In this document: in pieces, positions 17,391 through 29,700 of the stretch
How positions within the stretch are numbered: the first letter of the stretch is position 1
Layout: each line of letters starts with the position of its first letter
Assembly: GCA_012861695.1 (NCBI GenBank)
Contig: JAAOOA010000033.1
Coordinates: 10,904,325-10,968,324, forward strand
Origin: Trematomus loennbergii
Taxonomy: Eukaryota > Chordata > Actinopteri > Perciformes > Nototheniidae
Direction of reading: 5' to 3'
DNA: 64,000 nt
Translations under genes and position numbers: made by a program
The notes under the pieces: generated by a model
The model's input: only the letters and a program-made list of their open reading frames with translations
What the model was told of the DNA's origin: nothing
Database searches by the model: none

Positions 17391-20300
17391 ATGATACATG
17401 ATACAGCACAAAGTTCAATATGTATCTACAGATTTCCTCCTCATGTCATGTTTTGGGACATAAATGTATCTTATCTTAAATCAAACTGCACATGTGCATT
17501 AATATAGTAGATAAACTACAGTATGTTTCATTCTTTTCTATGTTTCTTTCTTTCTGTTAGATCTTGCTCTCTTTCTTTAATTCAATCTTATTCAGTCACT
17601 GTTATGTGACATGTGTCTGGATGGAATGATACATAATGAACAAACATGTAAATAAAGTTTTACAACAAAAAATAAAACAAAATAAAAAGATGTCTGTGGC
17701 TGAGTCTCAATGAAGCTGCCAAACATTGTTACAGCCTGATCTGTGACACACAGCAGAGCCACATATCCCCACACAGACCCGAGGATTAAACTTTTTAAAC
17801 AACATCTGTCTTTCCTTCGTCTCATTCTCTCTCTCTTTCTTCAGGAGGAGGGGATAAACAAGCCAATACGGATCCAGATCATAAAGCATTATCTTGATCC
17901 TTTGCCTGTCTCCTGTGTATGTTGACAGAGATTACAAATTACCAAGTTTGTGTATTATTTTGCTTGGCTGCTTACGGTTTGGTTTTCCTGTGTATAACCA
18001 GATGTGGTTCACATCACCTGGGCCAACTGTAGCTTTCATTAGCAATTCTCTTGCATGGGTGGCAGCCTGGAGGGAGTTGCTTTGTATTGTATGGTGATGC
18101 AGTGAGTCAACTAACCAAAGAGGCAAAAGAACAACCAACTGACCAGCCAAACACTTTGACAAACAGGTAATAAGAAAACAAACAAAATGGCAACTGGTCA
18201 GAAGAACGGATATGAAAATAAAAAAAATGGACGCCTGGAGCTTTGGGTTTTGCTCAATGGCAGTTACTGGACCTAGAAAACCCTATTTTAGGGCCACAGA
18301 TTCAACAACCTAACAAGCAGCATCATCCGGGCGGGTAATTTAGTACAAACTCATGCTGTGCAGCCAAAAACTGTTCAAACTTACAGAACTTTACTTAATG
18401 TCTACCACATATGTTCCCAGAATTTAAATATGGTGGGCTCACTTTTTGGGGAAATCATGCACAAGTCATAATTGGAATAAGCACTGAGAAATATATCGTT
18501 TTTTCCCCTTAAATGGACATTTAGTTAGAGATCACCCATTAGAGAAATACAAACATGCTATTAAGATCATGATAAAGTAAATGTAATGTAAAGCGATTTT
18601 TTCTATCACCGTTTTTTTGTGTTGTGAAATTACTTTGATTACTCGCCAGGTTAACTACTGAGATATTGGGGCATTGAACATCACATGAAGGATAGGAAAT
18701 AAAGTCAGTTTTTACACTTAAACAAACCAACTCATATGTTAGCTGATCAAAACATTAATCAGGTAACGCCGAACACAAAGACTGATTTAACCAGGGGGAA
18801 CGTTAACCAAACTATTATCAAACAAAAAAGGATCCAACAGCCTATCAACTCCACAGACAACGAACCACACCGTCACACCGTCTTTCAGAACATCAAATTG
18901 ACAACTAGCCAAAACGCCAACCAAACATCCGTCTGGAGCGGAGACAACCACACCCACACAAAGGGTTTGTCAGCTTTTAACAGAAACCACCACACCATGT
19001 TAGATATTACACTGCCACAGTGTATAATCAAATGACTAAGATTAATGGCATGCACACCTGGAAGAGATGATGTGTTTGTGTACGAATAAACGGAATAATG
19101 AATGCCTCGTTTGAAATGTACACATACTTTTTGCCACAGTTTGTCTTGGGTGTAAAACAGTTTCATTATGTTTTGTGTTTGCATACTTGAAGGTTAGAAT
19201 ATTACTATTTTCTACCTAATTTAATGTCATCAACATTTTACAAGTTAAAGTTTTGCGAATGGTATATTTGCATCTACCTTAAACCATGTGACCTTTGCAC
19301 ATTAATAGATTGTAATTGAACCCAACAGTAAAGGTATGTTTCAAAGGTGTCTCAAAGTCTTTTATAATGTTTTTAAAAACCAAAGATCATACTTCAACCA
19401 GAACTGAACTTTAAAATGTGGCCAAAGTTAAAACAATTCTGTTTATTTGCAGCCTCATTTATTATTAGTCACAAAAATAATAATAATATTGCCTTGAATA
19501 TGTTTGTTTGATTTTTAACTGTATGAATATGTGCTTTAATATTCTTCAGGACTTCACATTAGCTACTTTTTGTGACACGTCAAGGGAAAAAACTAAAAAC
19601 AGTCGATTTCGCCAAAAACGGCACATCAAAAGCACAAACCATCACATAAAAAACCTGAACCATCTTCCTTTAAAGGATGAATCACTTGTATTTAAGTGAT
19701 TTCCTTGGATCCACGCACTCTCAAATCATACTCAATTTATCACATCTGTCTAATCTGTTCTGTTCTGGAGTTTCAGTAGCCAAGCGTGACTGCCAGATTC
19801 ACACAGAGAAAATAAAATAAACACCTCCTGTGTGATATCTCACGCCTGTTTAACATCACTGACAGAATTCAGTATTTCACACAATCACTATGGTGTTTTT
19901 TGTCCCGCAGCAGATGTGGAATCAAGTGGAGCATAAGATACAGACTGTTGATGATCGTGCTGATGATGCGTTACTGTGCTGCTCTGTCAGCGCATCAGTT
20001 GAGGTGTTGTGATCTCGGTTGCTGTTTTGATGAACGGTTGATTAAATCTCACGTCTCTTTGGTTATGTTTGGTGTCATTTTTTAGGGGAGATGCGTGAGG
20101 TCTGATCATGAAAAGGCAGAACAAGTTTTTTTCATTACAAAAAAACGTAAAAGGTCTTGTGTCTCTGCAAATGCAAACACAACAAACCTATGTACAGTAA
20201 AATCTTAAATATGTGTACATGGCATGGGAGAGATCATTGTTACAGTTAATAAATCAGCAAAAGTAGATTGCAAATCTGTAATGGGATCCACACTTGATGC

Positions 20301-20815
20301 ACATGCCTATCATCTCCTTCTTGGTATTCAATTAACTTGACCTACAATTGTGAGCTGCACGTTTATCCTCAGGATGCTGTGCTGCACTCTTTTATCAGTG
20401 GATAAAACAACTACAAATAATATAAATTGAATATATTGTATCTCCACCACTGAAGCATTATCGGTATTATATCTGCTGGTTTCATGGGTCAAAACAACTA
20501 AAACATTGCATGAAACAGAGCTGTGCATTCATCCGTAAAAAGGCCACGTTAGATACTTTTAAATTGTGACCCTTGTTCTACTTTTCTGATTTATTAGAAA
20601 AATAAAAATCCTTTGTGTTACTGTTATGTTACTCCTGTTTTTATATTGTTATTGTTACTACCAATAAAACCAAGGCTTTATAATTAGCCCCGTATGCCTC
20701 AATAAGAAGTGCCCTGTGTTGTGAAAATAGATCATGCTAAGTCATTGTGAGTACAAGTGCTCATCAAATGTTAACTCAAACATTATTAAACTCAACATCC
20801 GTAAAACGTACTAAC
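17391..20815. other. Gene-free stretch with A/C-biased strand
   Basis: 17641-17690 is A-rich. 18100-18180 and 18725-19035 are strongly A/C-biased on the + strand, with many AACCAA and ACCAAC words, and give a 99-codon Asn/Gln/Thr-rich open frame at 18736-19035 with no recognisable domain. 17845-17930 has a good polypyrimidine-AG (CTCTCTCTTTCTTCAG) but no convincing exon after it. Around 19900 another AG (TTTTTTGTCCCGCAG) precedes a short open frame without a clear donor. Confidence 0.45.
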
Positions 20816-20979
20816 CTCTCCCCTGGTTCCTCCTGGAGGCCCTGCCCTGTTTGATGTTCTGGATGAGAGGTAGTGTTTGTTAACGCTGCCACCACAGGCA
20901 GAGACCCACCACGTCAGAGCTGCTGCAGGTTTGGTCATGTCTGCCTGACCGTGGGTGGGAAGCATCACTGAGGAAATAC
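20816..20979 (-). other. Candidate internal exon, minus strand
   Basis: On the minus strand a pyrimidine-rich acceptor (CTTCTTCTCTCTGCAG) is followed by 164 nt that end at a good donor (GAGAG/GTTAGT). Only one of the three frames is open through the whole interval: two leading bases and then 54 codons, starting ISSVMLPTHG and ending GPPGGTRGE. The segment is GC-richer than its surroundings. I do not recognise the peptide and it has no domain that I can name. It could be an exon of a long protein-coding gene, a noncoding-RNA exon, or chance. Base composition and both splice sites argue for an exon; the lack of a known family argues against over-reading it. Confidence 0.28.
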
Positions 20980-22299
20980 CTGCAGAGAGAAGAAGGATGA
21001 GAAAGGACGGACACATATTCTCCGTTAGGGTTTGTGCTCTTTGTTTGTGTTCTCAATTTATGTTTGGACCAATTAAACACAATACCAAGTACGACTGTCT
21101 ACTAGTGCTGACATCTCTACACTACTGCAAATTATACTGTTCATACGTTATTACATTCCTTTAAAAATAAATAATCCAAATGTTCCGTTGTTCCCTCCTT
21201 CACAAGGGATCTAACAAAAAACACGCTATAACCAACTGGGACATCTCCGTTCCAATGTCCCATACTTTTGGGGCTGCACAACACTTTTGATGCAAAATAC
21301 AGTGCTGTCAGTTATTTTGACCAAGATGTATATTGGTCATGGTCGTTATTTCATGCAAGTCTCTTGTTCACATCCTTCTTTTCAACATTGCACAATTAAC
21401 TTATTACATTTTCTTTCTCACATTACTTCTATAATAATCGTTACATTAATAATCAGAATCCCAAACCAGCTAACTTTTCCAGCCATAATAACATCAAATA
21501 TGTCTTTCTTGAATCCTCGGAGCAGTTTGTAAAATCTTACTTACAAACACACACACACACAGAGCATGACAAATAACTTCACCTGCCATGGCCTTATTTG
21601 CTCCCTTACCCTTTACAATGCAGCTAATCCGCAGATACACCAGAGATCCGTCTATGCATTCTCCATGAGTGGAGGTCCGCAGATCTGAGTGCAGGCTGCC
21701 TAACTGCCCCCCCTGAGACCAGCCTAAACAAGGGAGTCTGAAACTGTCAATTACCCCAAGGAGTCGTAACACCAAAGCATATTGGATGCTGCGAACATAC
21801 ACATGCACTTGCATGTTGGCAGAGGAGCAGTGGCATCATGGATATGTATGACACATGCATACAAACAATCACACACCCAGACAGCTGTGATTTCCCCAGG
21901 TAGCTGCTCTAAGCCTGCAGAGAGAGGATTTGTCAGAGGCCTTGTTTAACACAGATGTCAAAATAGGAGCATGGCGGCACAGTGGGTCGGTGGGAGGGGG
22001 ATGAAGTTGATGTTTAAAAGAGATGTTCGTCTGCTGCTGTGATTGACAAGGAGACAAGCCCTCAGTTTAACCCTCCATGTCTGACAGCACGTCTCCTGAA
22101 TGATCAAGTGGTAACAAAACTCATTTTAAGCAGTTGTTCATGTTCATGAGGTTTTATGGGGTCAAAGGGGGTTTTACATTTCATTTTTCCCAATTTTAGT
22201 GTCTCCTTGGCTTGGTAGGCTGTGGTGCATGCTGGGAATGTTGAGCTATCCAAGCAGCGTGGCTCTGGGAATTGCAACATCGGTCATACGCCTTTGATC
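20980..22299. other. Gene-free stretch
   Basis: 21541-21562 is a short CA run. 21640-21740 and 21880-22060 are GC-richer and could be conserved noncoding sequence. No recognisable exon or repeat boundary. Confidence 0.5.
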
Positions 22300-22590
22300 C
22301 AGACTAAAATATCTCAACCACTATCGGATTGCAATAAAAATGTTTAGACATTGGTCTCTTTTATGATTTTCAGCTTACAATTTCAATGTGTCTAGTACTT
22401 TAGTTTATGACCAAATACCTTCTAAACGAAAAACATTCCTATCATCCTTTGTGTTTAGTGCTAATTACTAAATATTAGCATGCTAACATGCTACACTCCC
22501 ATGGTAAACCTGTTAAACATTACCTTCTACACATCAGCATATCCTTGTTGACCATGTTAGCATGATGACGTTAGCATTGAGCCTCAGAGA
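22300..22590 (+). repeat. Dispersed teleost repeat, copy 1 (TTAGCATGCTAACA type)
   Basis: Runs through AATATCTCAACCACTATCGG, GTTTATGACCAAATACC, GTTTAGTGCTAATTA, TTAGCATGCTAACATGCTA and GACGTTAGCATTGAG in the order seen in a very common fish middle-repetitive sequence. It is diverged and has internal gaps. The class of the family is not certain to me. Confidence 0.6.
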
Positions 22591-25325
22591 GAGTAACAGT
22601 GTCCTCATCACACATCCCTAAAAGATGTAGCACATAGTAAACTAAATGTTCCCACAGTCATTGTGAAAGCGTTTCCTTTATTCAAATTAAGCAGAATACC
22701 TGTTTAAGGTTTGTCTTTGTGACTTTGCTAAACACCGAAACAAAGCCGTCTGGAAACGGTTTGACCTGTTACCTACCAGACCTGAAGCGCTGTAATGAGG
22801 AACTCCATCTCCACAAACTCAGTGTGGGACGCATGAGAAAGGAAGTCAAACTTAGAGATGTAATCTTCTCTCCTGAACTTGTCTGCAGCTTTTTAGTTAC
22901 ACTCTCAAATAAACGGTGCATGGAAGAAAAATAACTCAGGCTCTCGGGAGGAGAAGACAACCCAGACAATGATTGGCAGCAGCTTAACAAAGCACCTGTC
23001 TGACAAAGACAGATACACACGAACATGCAAACAAACACAATAACCTGTCCTGTTCTATGCCTCCACAAATGAGGCAGAAAGAGAATACATCTGTAACTCT
23101 CTGCTGCCCATCCAAATTGGTGTGAAAGGAGGAAAGACGAGGAAGCAGAATAACTAGCGTAACAAAATAAGTGTGGGAAATTATGCAGAGGCAAACAGTG
23201 AGTATTGCTGGAAGAGAGGAAGATGTGGTGACATCATATTTAAAGCCCAGAGATGGGGCTTGTTAGGAGCGAGCTCTATTAGGTTTGTCTCCTGCCCTCT
23301 TCTCCGTCCTCCTTTGTCCTTCTCACCTCTACCAGGCCTAAATTGGCCTCCACAACTCCACCTGACTCCCCTCCCAGCCTGCAGCGCTCATGTATATGCA
23401 TCTCAAATCCCCTCTGGACACGGGCAGATAGGCAGGCCAGGCGTAGCGCAGGGTTCACCTAACAAAAGCAATTTGGTAAGACACACCGTTAGGGTCAAGT
23501 ACCCCGCGTGTTCCCCCTCAATTGTTTTAATCAGGCCAAGGTAGCAGGAAATAGAAGGCTTGGAGGCACCTAAAGGCACCTTTCCTCTCGGTCATTATCC
23601 TCCGGTGGGTGAATCGAGGATGCGGTTGTTAAGAGAGACGGACGTGACAGCCCATCTTGTAGACGAGTCAATTAAAGAAGACTCGAACTTTTTTAAGGGT
23701 GAAAGATGCATATAGACGTATATGTTTTCAGGGAAATTAAAGGACAAGTTTGACACCAGAGACATCGAAGCGAATGTCTAGGGGGAAAAATACTTAATTA
23801 AATGGAGACCTTGACATTTGTTATTGCAGTTCTCTGGACCAGAAAAATGATCAAACTGTGGAGCAAAGTTTTCAAACTTGTCTTTTGGTTGATTTAAAAA
23901 TGACTATTAAAAAGTTTTTACTGTTTACTGATTGGTGAATGGAAAACATTATGTTAAATCACTCATACATGCTATTTAAGAACAAATATGTCCGTGCAAG
24001 GCCCAATAAGCCCTCATTATAATAATAATACTGAAGTTTGAAATAAGAATTGTAAATACAAGCAGTTAATCAGTCTAAAACCTGTCCTTTTGAATATTAC
24101 AATAGAAAACAAATCTCAACAGTGCCAACCTATAATTAGGTCACTTACTTATAGCCAGATGACAGACAGTCAAAGAATGTACAAGCATGCTTCATTGCTT
24201 TTAAAGTGACTGTTGACTTGTTGGCATTGTCCTTTTGAGTAGGAGAGACATAAACAAAACCATTTTGGCAAGCCATGAAAAAGGCTGATTGTGGGGTAAA
24301 ATAGATTCATAACCACCACTAAAACATAATATTGGCAGAGCTACTGCCACCAACAACTAAACGAAAATTAGGGAAAGTGTGAATGTTTATTTTTATCATC
24401 CATGTTAGATTTGTTGATTTGAACAACAGCAAATCTTGAATATCCAGTAGATGCAATTTAAATCTCAGTGAATTGATGCGAGTGAAACGCGTTTCATTCG
24501 ATTTAGCTACCGCCCAAATGATTTGAGTCACGACAGGATATGGGGAGACAAAAGATGAAATAAATGTAGATATTTCCCATTGATCAAAAATCAAAACAAA
24601 CTCTCATGTCCCGAGGCAGCCGAACCCAAGAGTCACCTTTAGAAAGACTTTAAATGTTTTGATATCTGAAAATCCACAGGTGTCAATATGGTGAAAGCCA
24701 TCAAAGGTTAAATGTGTTGAGTATCTCTTTGGCCTCAAACTGCTTCTATTGATTGAAGACTTTTTGACAAGTGAAGTTGGACAATGCAAAAATCTGTTTA
24801 ATCATTACTTGGCATGCACCTGACCTTTTTAATGAATTACAAATACCAATAGCTTAAATGCTATCGGAGTCACAAGGAAAAAGCCTTTGTTAAAAAAATA
24901 CTAAAACAAAACATTAACTGTCATTTCCTGTAAACTCTGAATCAACAAGATTTCAAAGTCCTGAAAAAGTAGAATAAACAAAGCCATGGGAAGAAACGCA
25001 CTGACTTTTGCAACATACTTGCACTAGTTGTTAGCGCGCTACGGTGTTGTAGCTCTGACAGCTTGTATTGACAGACGTATGACTCATAAATAAGTGTGAG
25101 AGGCAGACGTAGACCATGCATGTCCAGTAGAGCTGAACATTACTCACAAAACTGGCTTGAACCATTTTATATAACGACGTGGGAGGTTGTGTGAAGACAG
25201 CTAATGAACTGTATCAACGCTGCACCCATATCGTGATGTAGGGCATTGAATAACAATGGCACTCTGCGATCCATTATATATCAATCCGCAGTTCATTAAA
25301 CAGGTTTATCTTACATATTTGGATT
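22591..25325. other. Gene-free stretch
   Basis: 23170-23560 is GC-richer, with a balanced composition and an open frame of 123 codons (23173-23544) that carries no known domain and no good flanking splice sites; conserved noncoding DNA is as likely. 24000-24060 and 24800-24920 are A-rich. No repeat family recognised. Confidence 0.45.
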
Positions 25326-25622
25326 GCACTGGTGTTCAATGATCAGCTGACTTTTCATCCAGTGCCACAATTAGGCTAATATAATGGTTTTTAGTTTAAT
25401 GTATCACTATAGCGATTGGACAGATTGCCATTAAGCTACAGACTATTCGCACTCAGTGTGATTTGTTACCCTTTGTTGAACCACGTCAACATAGGGTAAC
25501 ATTTTCTCTTTGTCCTATATACTTTGGTTCATGAGCAAATATCTAATTGTCAAGTAGTTTCAGTATAGTGCTAGATCAAAATGTTAGCATGCTAACACCC
25601 AAAACAACACTGTGCCTAACAA
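25326..25622 (+). repeat. Dispersed teleost repeat, copy 2 (rearranged)
   Basis: The same family as 22300-22590. CTTTTCATCCAGTGCCAC (25351-25368) comes before ATTGGACAGATTGCCATTAA (about 25415-25434), then TACTTTGGTTCATGAGCAAA, then TGTTAGCATGCTAACA and CACTGTGCCTAACAAGG. The first block is out of the usual order, which suggests two fragments next to each other or an internal duplication. Confidence 0.5.
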
Positions 25623-26073
25623 GGTGTACCACTTATCCGCTATGCTTGGCTGTAAGCTTTGTTGACCTTTTTCACTGAAAATATATTGGACCAAAACATT
25701 TGAAGTAAAAGCTAAATAAAGATGAATATGCACTGGATTGGCCAGAAACACAACATCCTGCTGTGTTGTATGGAGACATGTGATTATCCACTTTTGTCAA
25801 TTCAAAATATATTGTGGCACCTTAACCCTCCTGTTGTCTTCGGGTCAAATCTGACCGATTTACTACTTTCATCAATCATAACTTTTTTGTTTTACATTCG
25901 ATTGCATTAAGGCTTTATGATATCCTTCACAGTAGACATTTGAACATATCAAATAGCTGATCACCACTTTCATTGCATTTTGGATGATTTAGTCAACTTT
26001 GTAACACCCATGGTGGTCCCGGTCAAAAATGACCGCCATAAAGAAAAGGAATTAGTAACCATCCGGATCAGAT

Positions 26074-26362
<289 letters not shown>

Positions 26363-26375
26363 GTGTGCCCCCCCC

Positions 26376-26497
26376 TTATGTGCCCAATCCCCCCCATGTG
26401 AATCACACCTGGCACTCACAAACACACACAGAACCATTTGACACATTTCCCGCTCTTATGTGCCCATCCCCCCACATGGATCACACCTGGCACACGC
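26376..26497 (+). repeat. Tandem duplication, about 79-bp spacing
   Basis: CTTATGTGCCCA...CCCC followed by CACATGG/CATGTG and ATCACACCTGGCAC occurs at 26376-26418 and again at 26455-26493, with a C/A-rich spacer. The copies differ slightly. Confidence 0.8.
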
Positions 26498-26713
26498 AAT
26501 ACATGTTCAGTGTCTATTCTTTGTATATTTACTGCAGTTTTTCATGTATACCAGTAGTCTGATACAATATCTACAGTTTGAAAGGGTGTTAAATGAAATT
26601 TGGTGATGATTAATGGTTTTTGTGTTAATGTAATAGCAGTTAAAACAGGACCGGTCAAATTTGACCGCGAACACCAAAGTAAGGGGGGGAAACGAAGTCA
26701 ATAGGAGGGTTAA

Positions 26714-29700
26714 GTGGTTAATTCACATTTTAAGCAGCTCAGGGAAAGACTCTCTTTACTAATAATTGTGGTTCAACTGTCAAATTGCTATATTGGAGTT
26801 GTTTTGGTCTAATAGTTTCAATTGGTGTTGTGTAACTTTTCCGATATGAAGTGAATTAAAATATTTTAACTACAAAAAACTGAATCAACAGGCTGTTACA
26901 TTCTGAATGGGAAGGGTAACAAATACAAAATAATTAGCTGCACATTGGACATAACCATTTGTAGTACAGCTTTGTAGGAGCAATATGGGTTATGTAAAAA
27001 AGGAGGATGATATTTGAGAGGGGTGATTACAAGACTCTGACTGATGAAGTTCAGATGTTTCTGAAAATCTGACAGGCGACAACTAAGGTTTTCAAAAGGT
27101 TGTTAAAAAATCCCAGATACTGGAGCAGGAGAAGAAATATAACAATCGTCTACAGATCAGTGTACAACATTTCATTTTGATAGACCTGTTTTGGAAAATA
27201 AACACTTAACATTTTAAAAGATGCCATTCCTGAATGTCTTTCAACTCTGAGACTGTCTCTTGAAGATGGTAAAAATAGGATTATAATGCAACATTGATCA
27301 AACCTAAAGCACACTAATAGTTGATAATGTTGGATTACCTACAGTATAAAGAACTCTACATTAGATCATTTTTGTTTTAATGATCTGAAGTACATTTGAG
27401 TAACGCATTATGCATAAAAGTGCAAACAATATCTATTTATTTTTGTATTCCACTTAAATAGAAACTTTCAATCCCGGGAAAACTCTCCCTTCTTACGTCA
27501 AGTTGATCTCATGCTGCAGCCTGTGCAGTTCCTCCCTAATAATTAAACTGCCCTTCTAGGTCCAAGTGACACATTTTGGTGTGTTATGTCCTGCCCCAAC
27601 ATTACACCACTCTACTCCCTTATTACTATAAAATGTTGCACATTTTGTCTAATTCACAAAGGTGGAGCATAGCAGACATCATGAGACGGTTGAACTTCAC
27701 CTCAGCCTTACAGGCTTTCCACTCCTTCTAGGAAACTTTTGTCTCCAAATCAATTTGAAATCCAATCCGACAAAAGATAATTTACAGGTTTCCTTAATGG
27801 TAATGTCATGATGAATCATTAGGGTGTGTTGATATTTCCATTGCGTTGTGTGGACATGCATGATCTTGCACATTTCTATTTCATTTTCATCTTTATTGGA
27901 AATATATATATATATTTTGAATATCAATGTCTATCTGCATGTGTAATTGGAACTTTCTCCAACCTCTGTTCATTTTAGTTAAACATTTATTTTCAACTGT
28001 ACACATGTGTAATGACTCTCTTCCATGTATGGTTGTGTGCGTGTTACTGTGACGACAGTGATTGACAGGTCACCCTTGAGGGCTTTCTGTCATGTTAAGA
28101 AAATAAATACAGACAGTGAGAGAGACAGCGAAAAGGACTGGAGGGAAAACCTGTGCGGTGATAATTACTCCGTCCTTATTATACCTCCTCCACTTAACCT
28201 TGACAAGATATAGATCTAAATCATTCCTCTCGCTCCACAGGAAGTATTTTCTTAGAGGTAGTGATGGTTAAAACTAGATTATCACAGATTTATTGTTTAA
28301 TTGCTCATATTTGCTAAGAGTGTCTTGGGTGCCATATTTTATATTGTATTATTAAGTTAGAAGGTAACTTAATTAACTGATTACTTTTTAAGTGTCAACC
28401 AACTCATTTATGGAATTATTGAAAAGTTGGTTGATTTCAAAAGTCAAGAACTAAATTCAAACCTAATCTTTTAAGCCGACAATGGACAAGAGAGTCCTTA
28501 AAGTGATCCAAGATCTCGAAAATCCAACGTCTACTCCATAACAACAGACAAACATTGCTAATAGGAATCATAAAGCTTAAGGGAGGTTTAATTTTAAGAT
28601 GGACAGGAAACCGGAACTAGCTGAAAATATTTTTGTGTTCAGCACAAATTAAGTCATTTTATCTCTGTAAATCAGGTACATATAGAGAAGGGCTATGATA
28701 TGATAGCAGCAAAACGTTTAAAACCATTCAAACCACTGGCATTTTGACTTTGGAGGCATTTCAGCATCAATTTAATTTGTAAGTGTTTGACACAAGCTCG
28801 CCCATCGTAAAGGAGCCAAAGCCTTGTGCAAAGCTTTCCCAACCAAGCCAATCCTCATTACCCTCTTCTGACTTGTCCAGGCTATCATCATCCCTCATTA
28901 CATCCTTGCAGCGTGTAGTTTACCACGTGCAGCTTACCAAAGGGATATAGGCTCATAAAACATTCACCAGCGTGCTACATCTACACCCACTTCTACTGTA
29001 AACACAATGAAGGTGTAAAATATCCCTATCAATCTTTCAGGGTGGAAATTATGTGGGTTGCTTGAGGGGCAGATTTCTTCACAAGGTTGTTGTTGATTTT
29101 TAAATGGGGCGGAACTAGTTTTTACTTGTCAAGGGCAAGACAACAAGATGGTAGATGATTAAGACAAACCGCAACCAAGAGTCGCTACAATGATTAGAGG
29201 TCATACATCTCTGCTGTTTAGCAAGAACAAATGAAAAGATTCAATCCAAGGCTCTCTGGTTTGACTACAGAATAAAAGCAAAAAAACAGATAAATAGCAA
29301 TACATCAAATGTGTTCCCTGAGAATCTGTATTTGCTTGTAGCAATTATACTTTATTCAGCATTCAGCACACTAGAGGAGACTCTAAATAGATTTGGCGAC
29401 ATCCTACAGACATATTATTTTCTCATGTCAGTATCCCAAAATTGTTTCACAAAGCCCATTTTAATATCCCCATGTCTCACCTCTGGGTCACAGCATAGAT
29501 TGTGAACAACGCTGCTATACTCTACAGGGACTTTACAAATGATTAAGACCATCTTTTCAATATTGAGTTGCAGGCTCTTCACAGGCCCCATCCAAATCTT
29601 CATAGAGCTTGAAAATCCTTTTGTAAACTTCACTTTTTTTGTCTTTTTCCCTTTACACTGGAAGTGGATTTAACAGGTGAAATCAATAGGAAATAGGGGC

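Noticed and set aside
19900..20085. Possible exon after TTTTTTGTCCCGCAG
   Set aside because: The acceptor is fair but no clear donor follows and the peptide is unfamiliar.
23173..23544. 123-codon + strand frame with good composition
   Set aside because: No domain recognised and no good splice signals at the edges; could be conserved noncoding DNA, not supportable as a gene.
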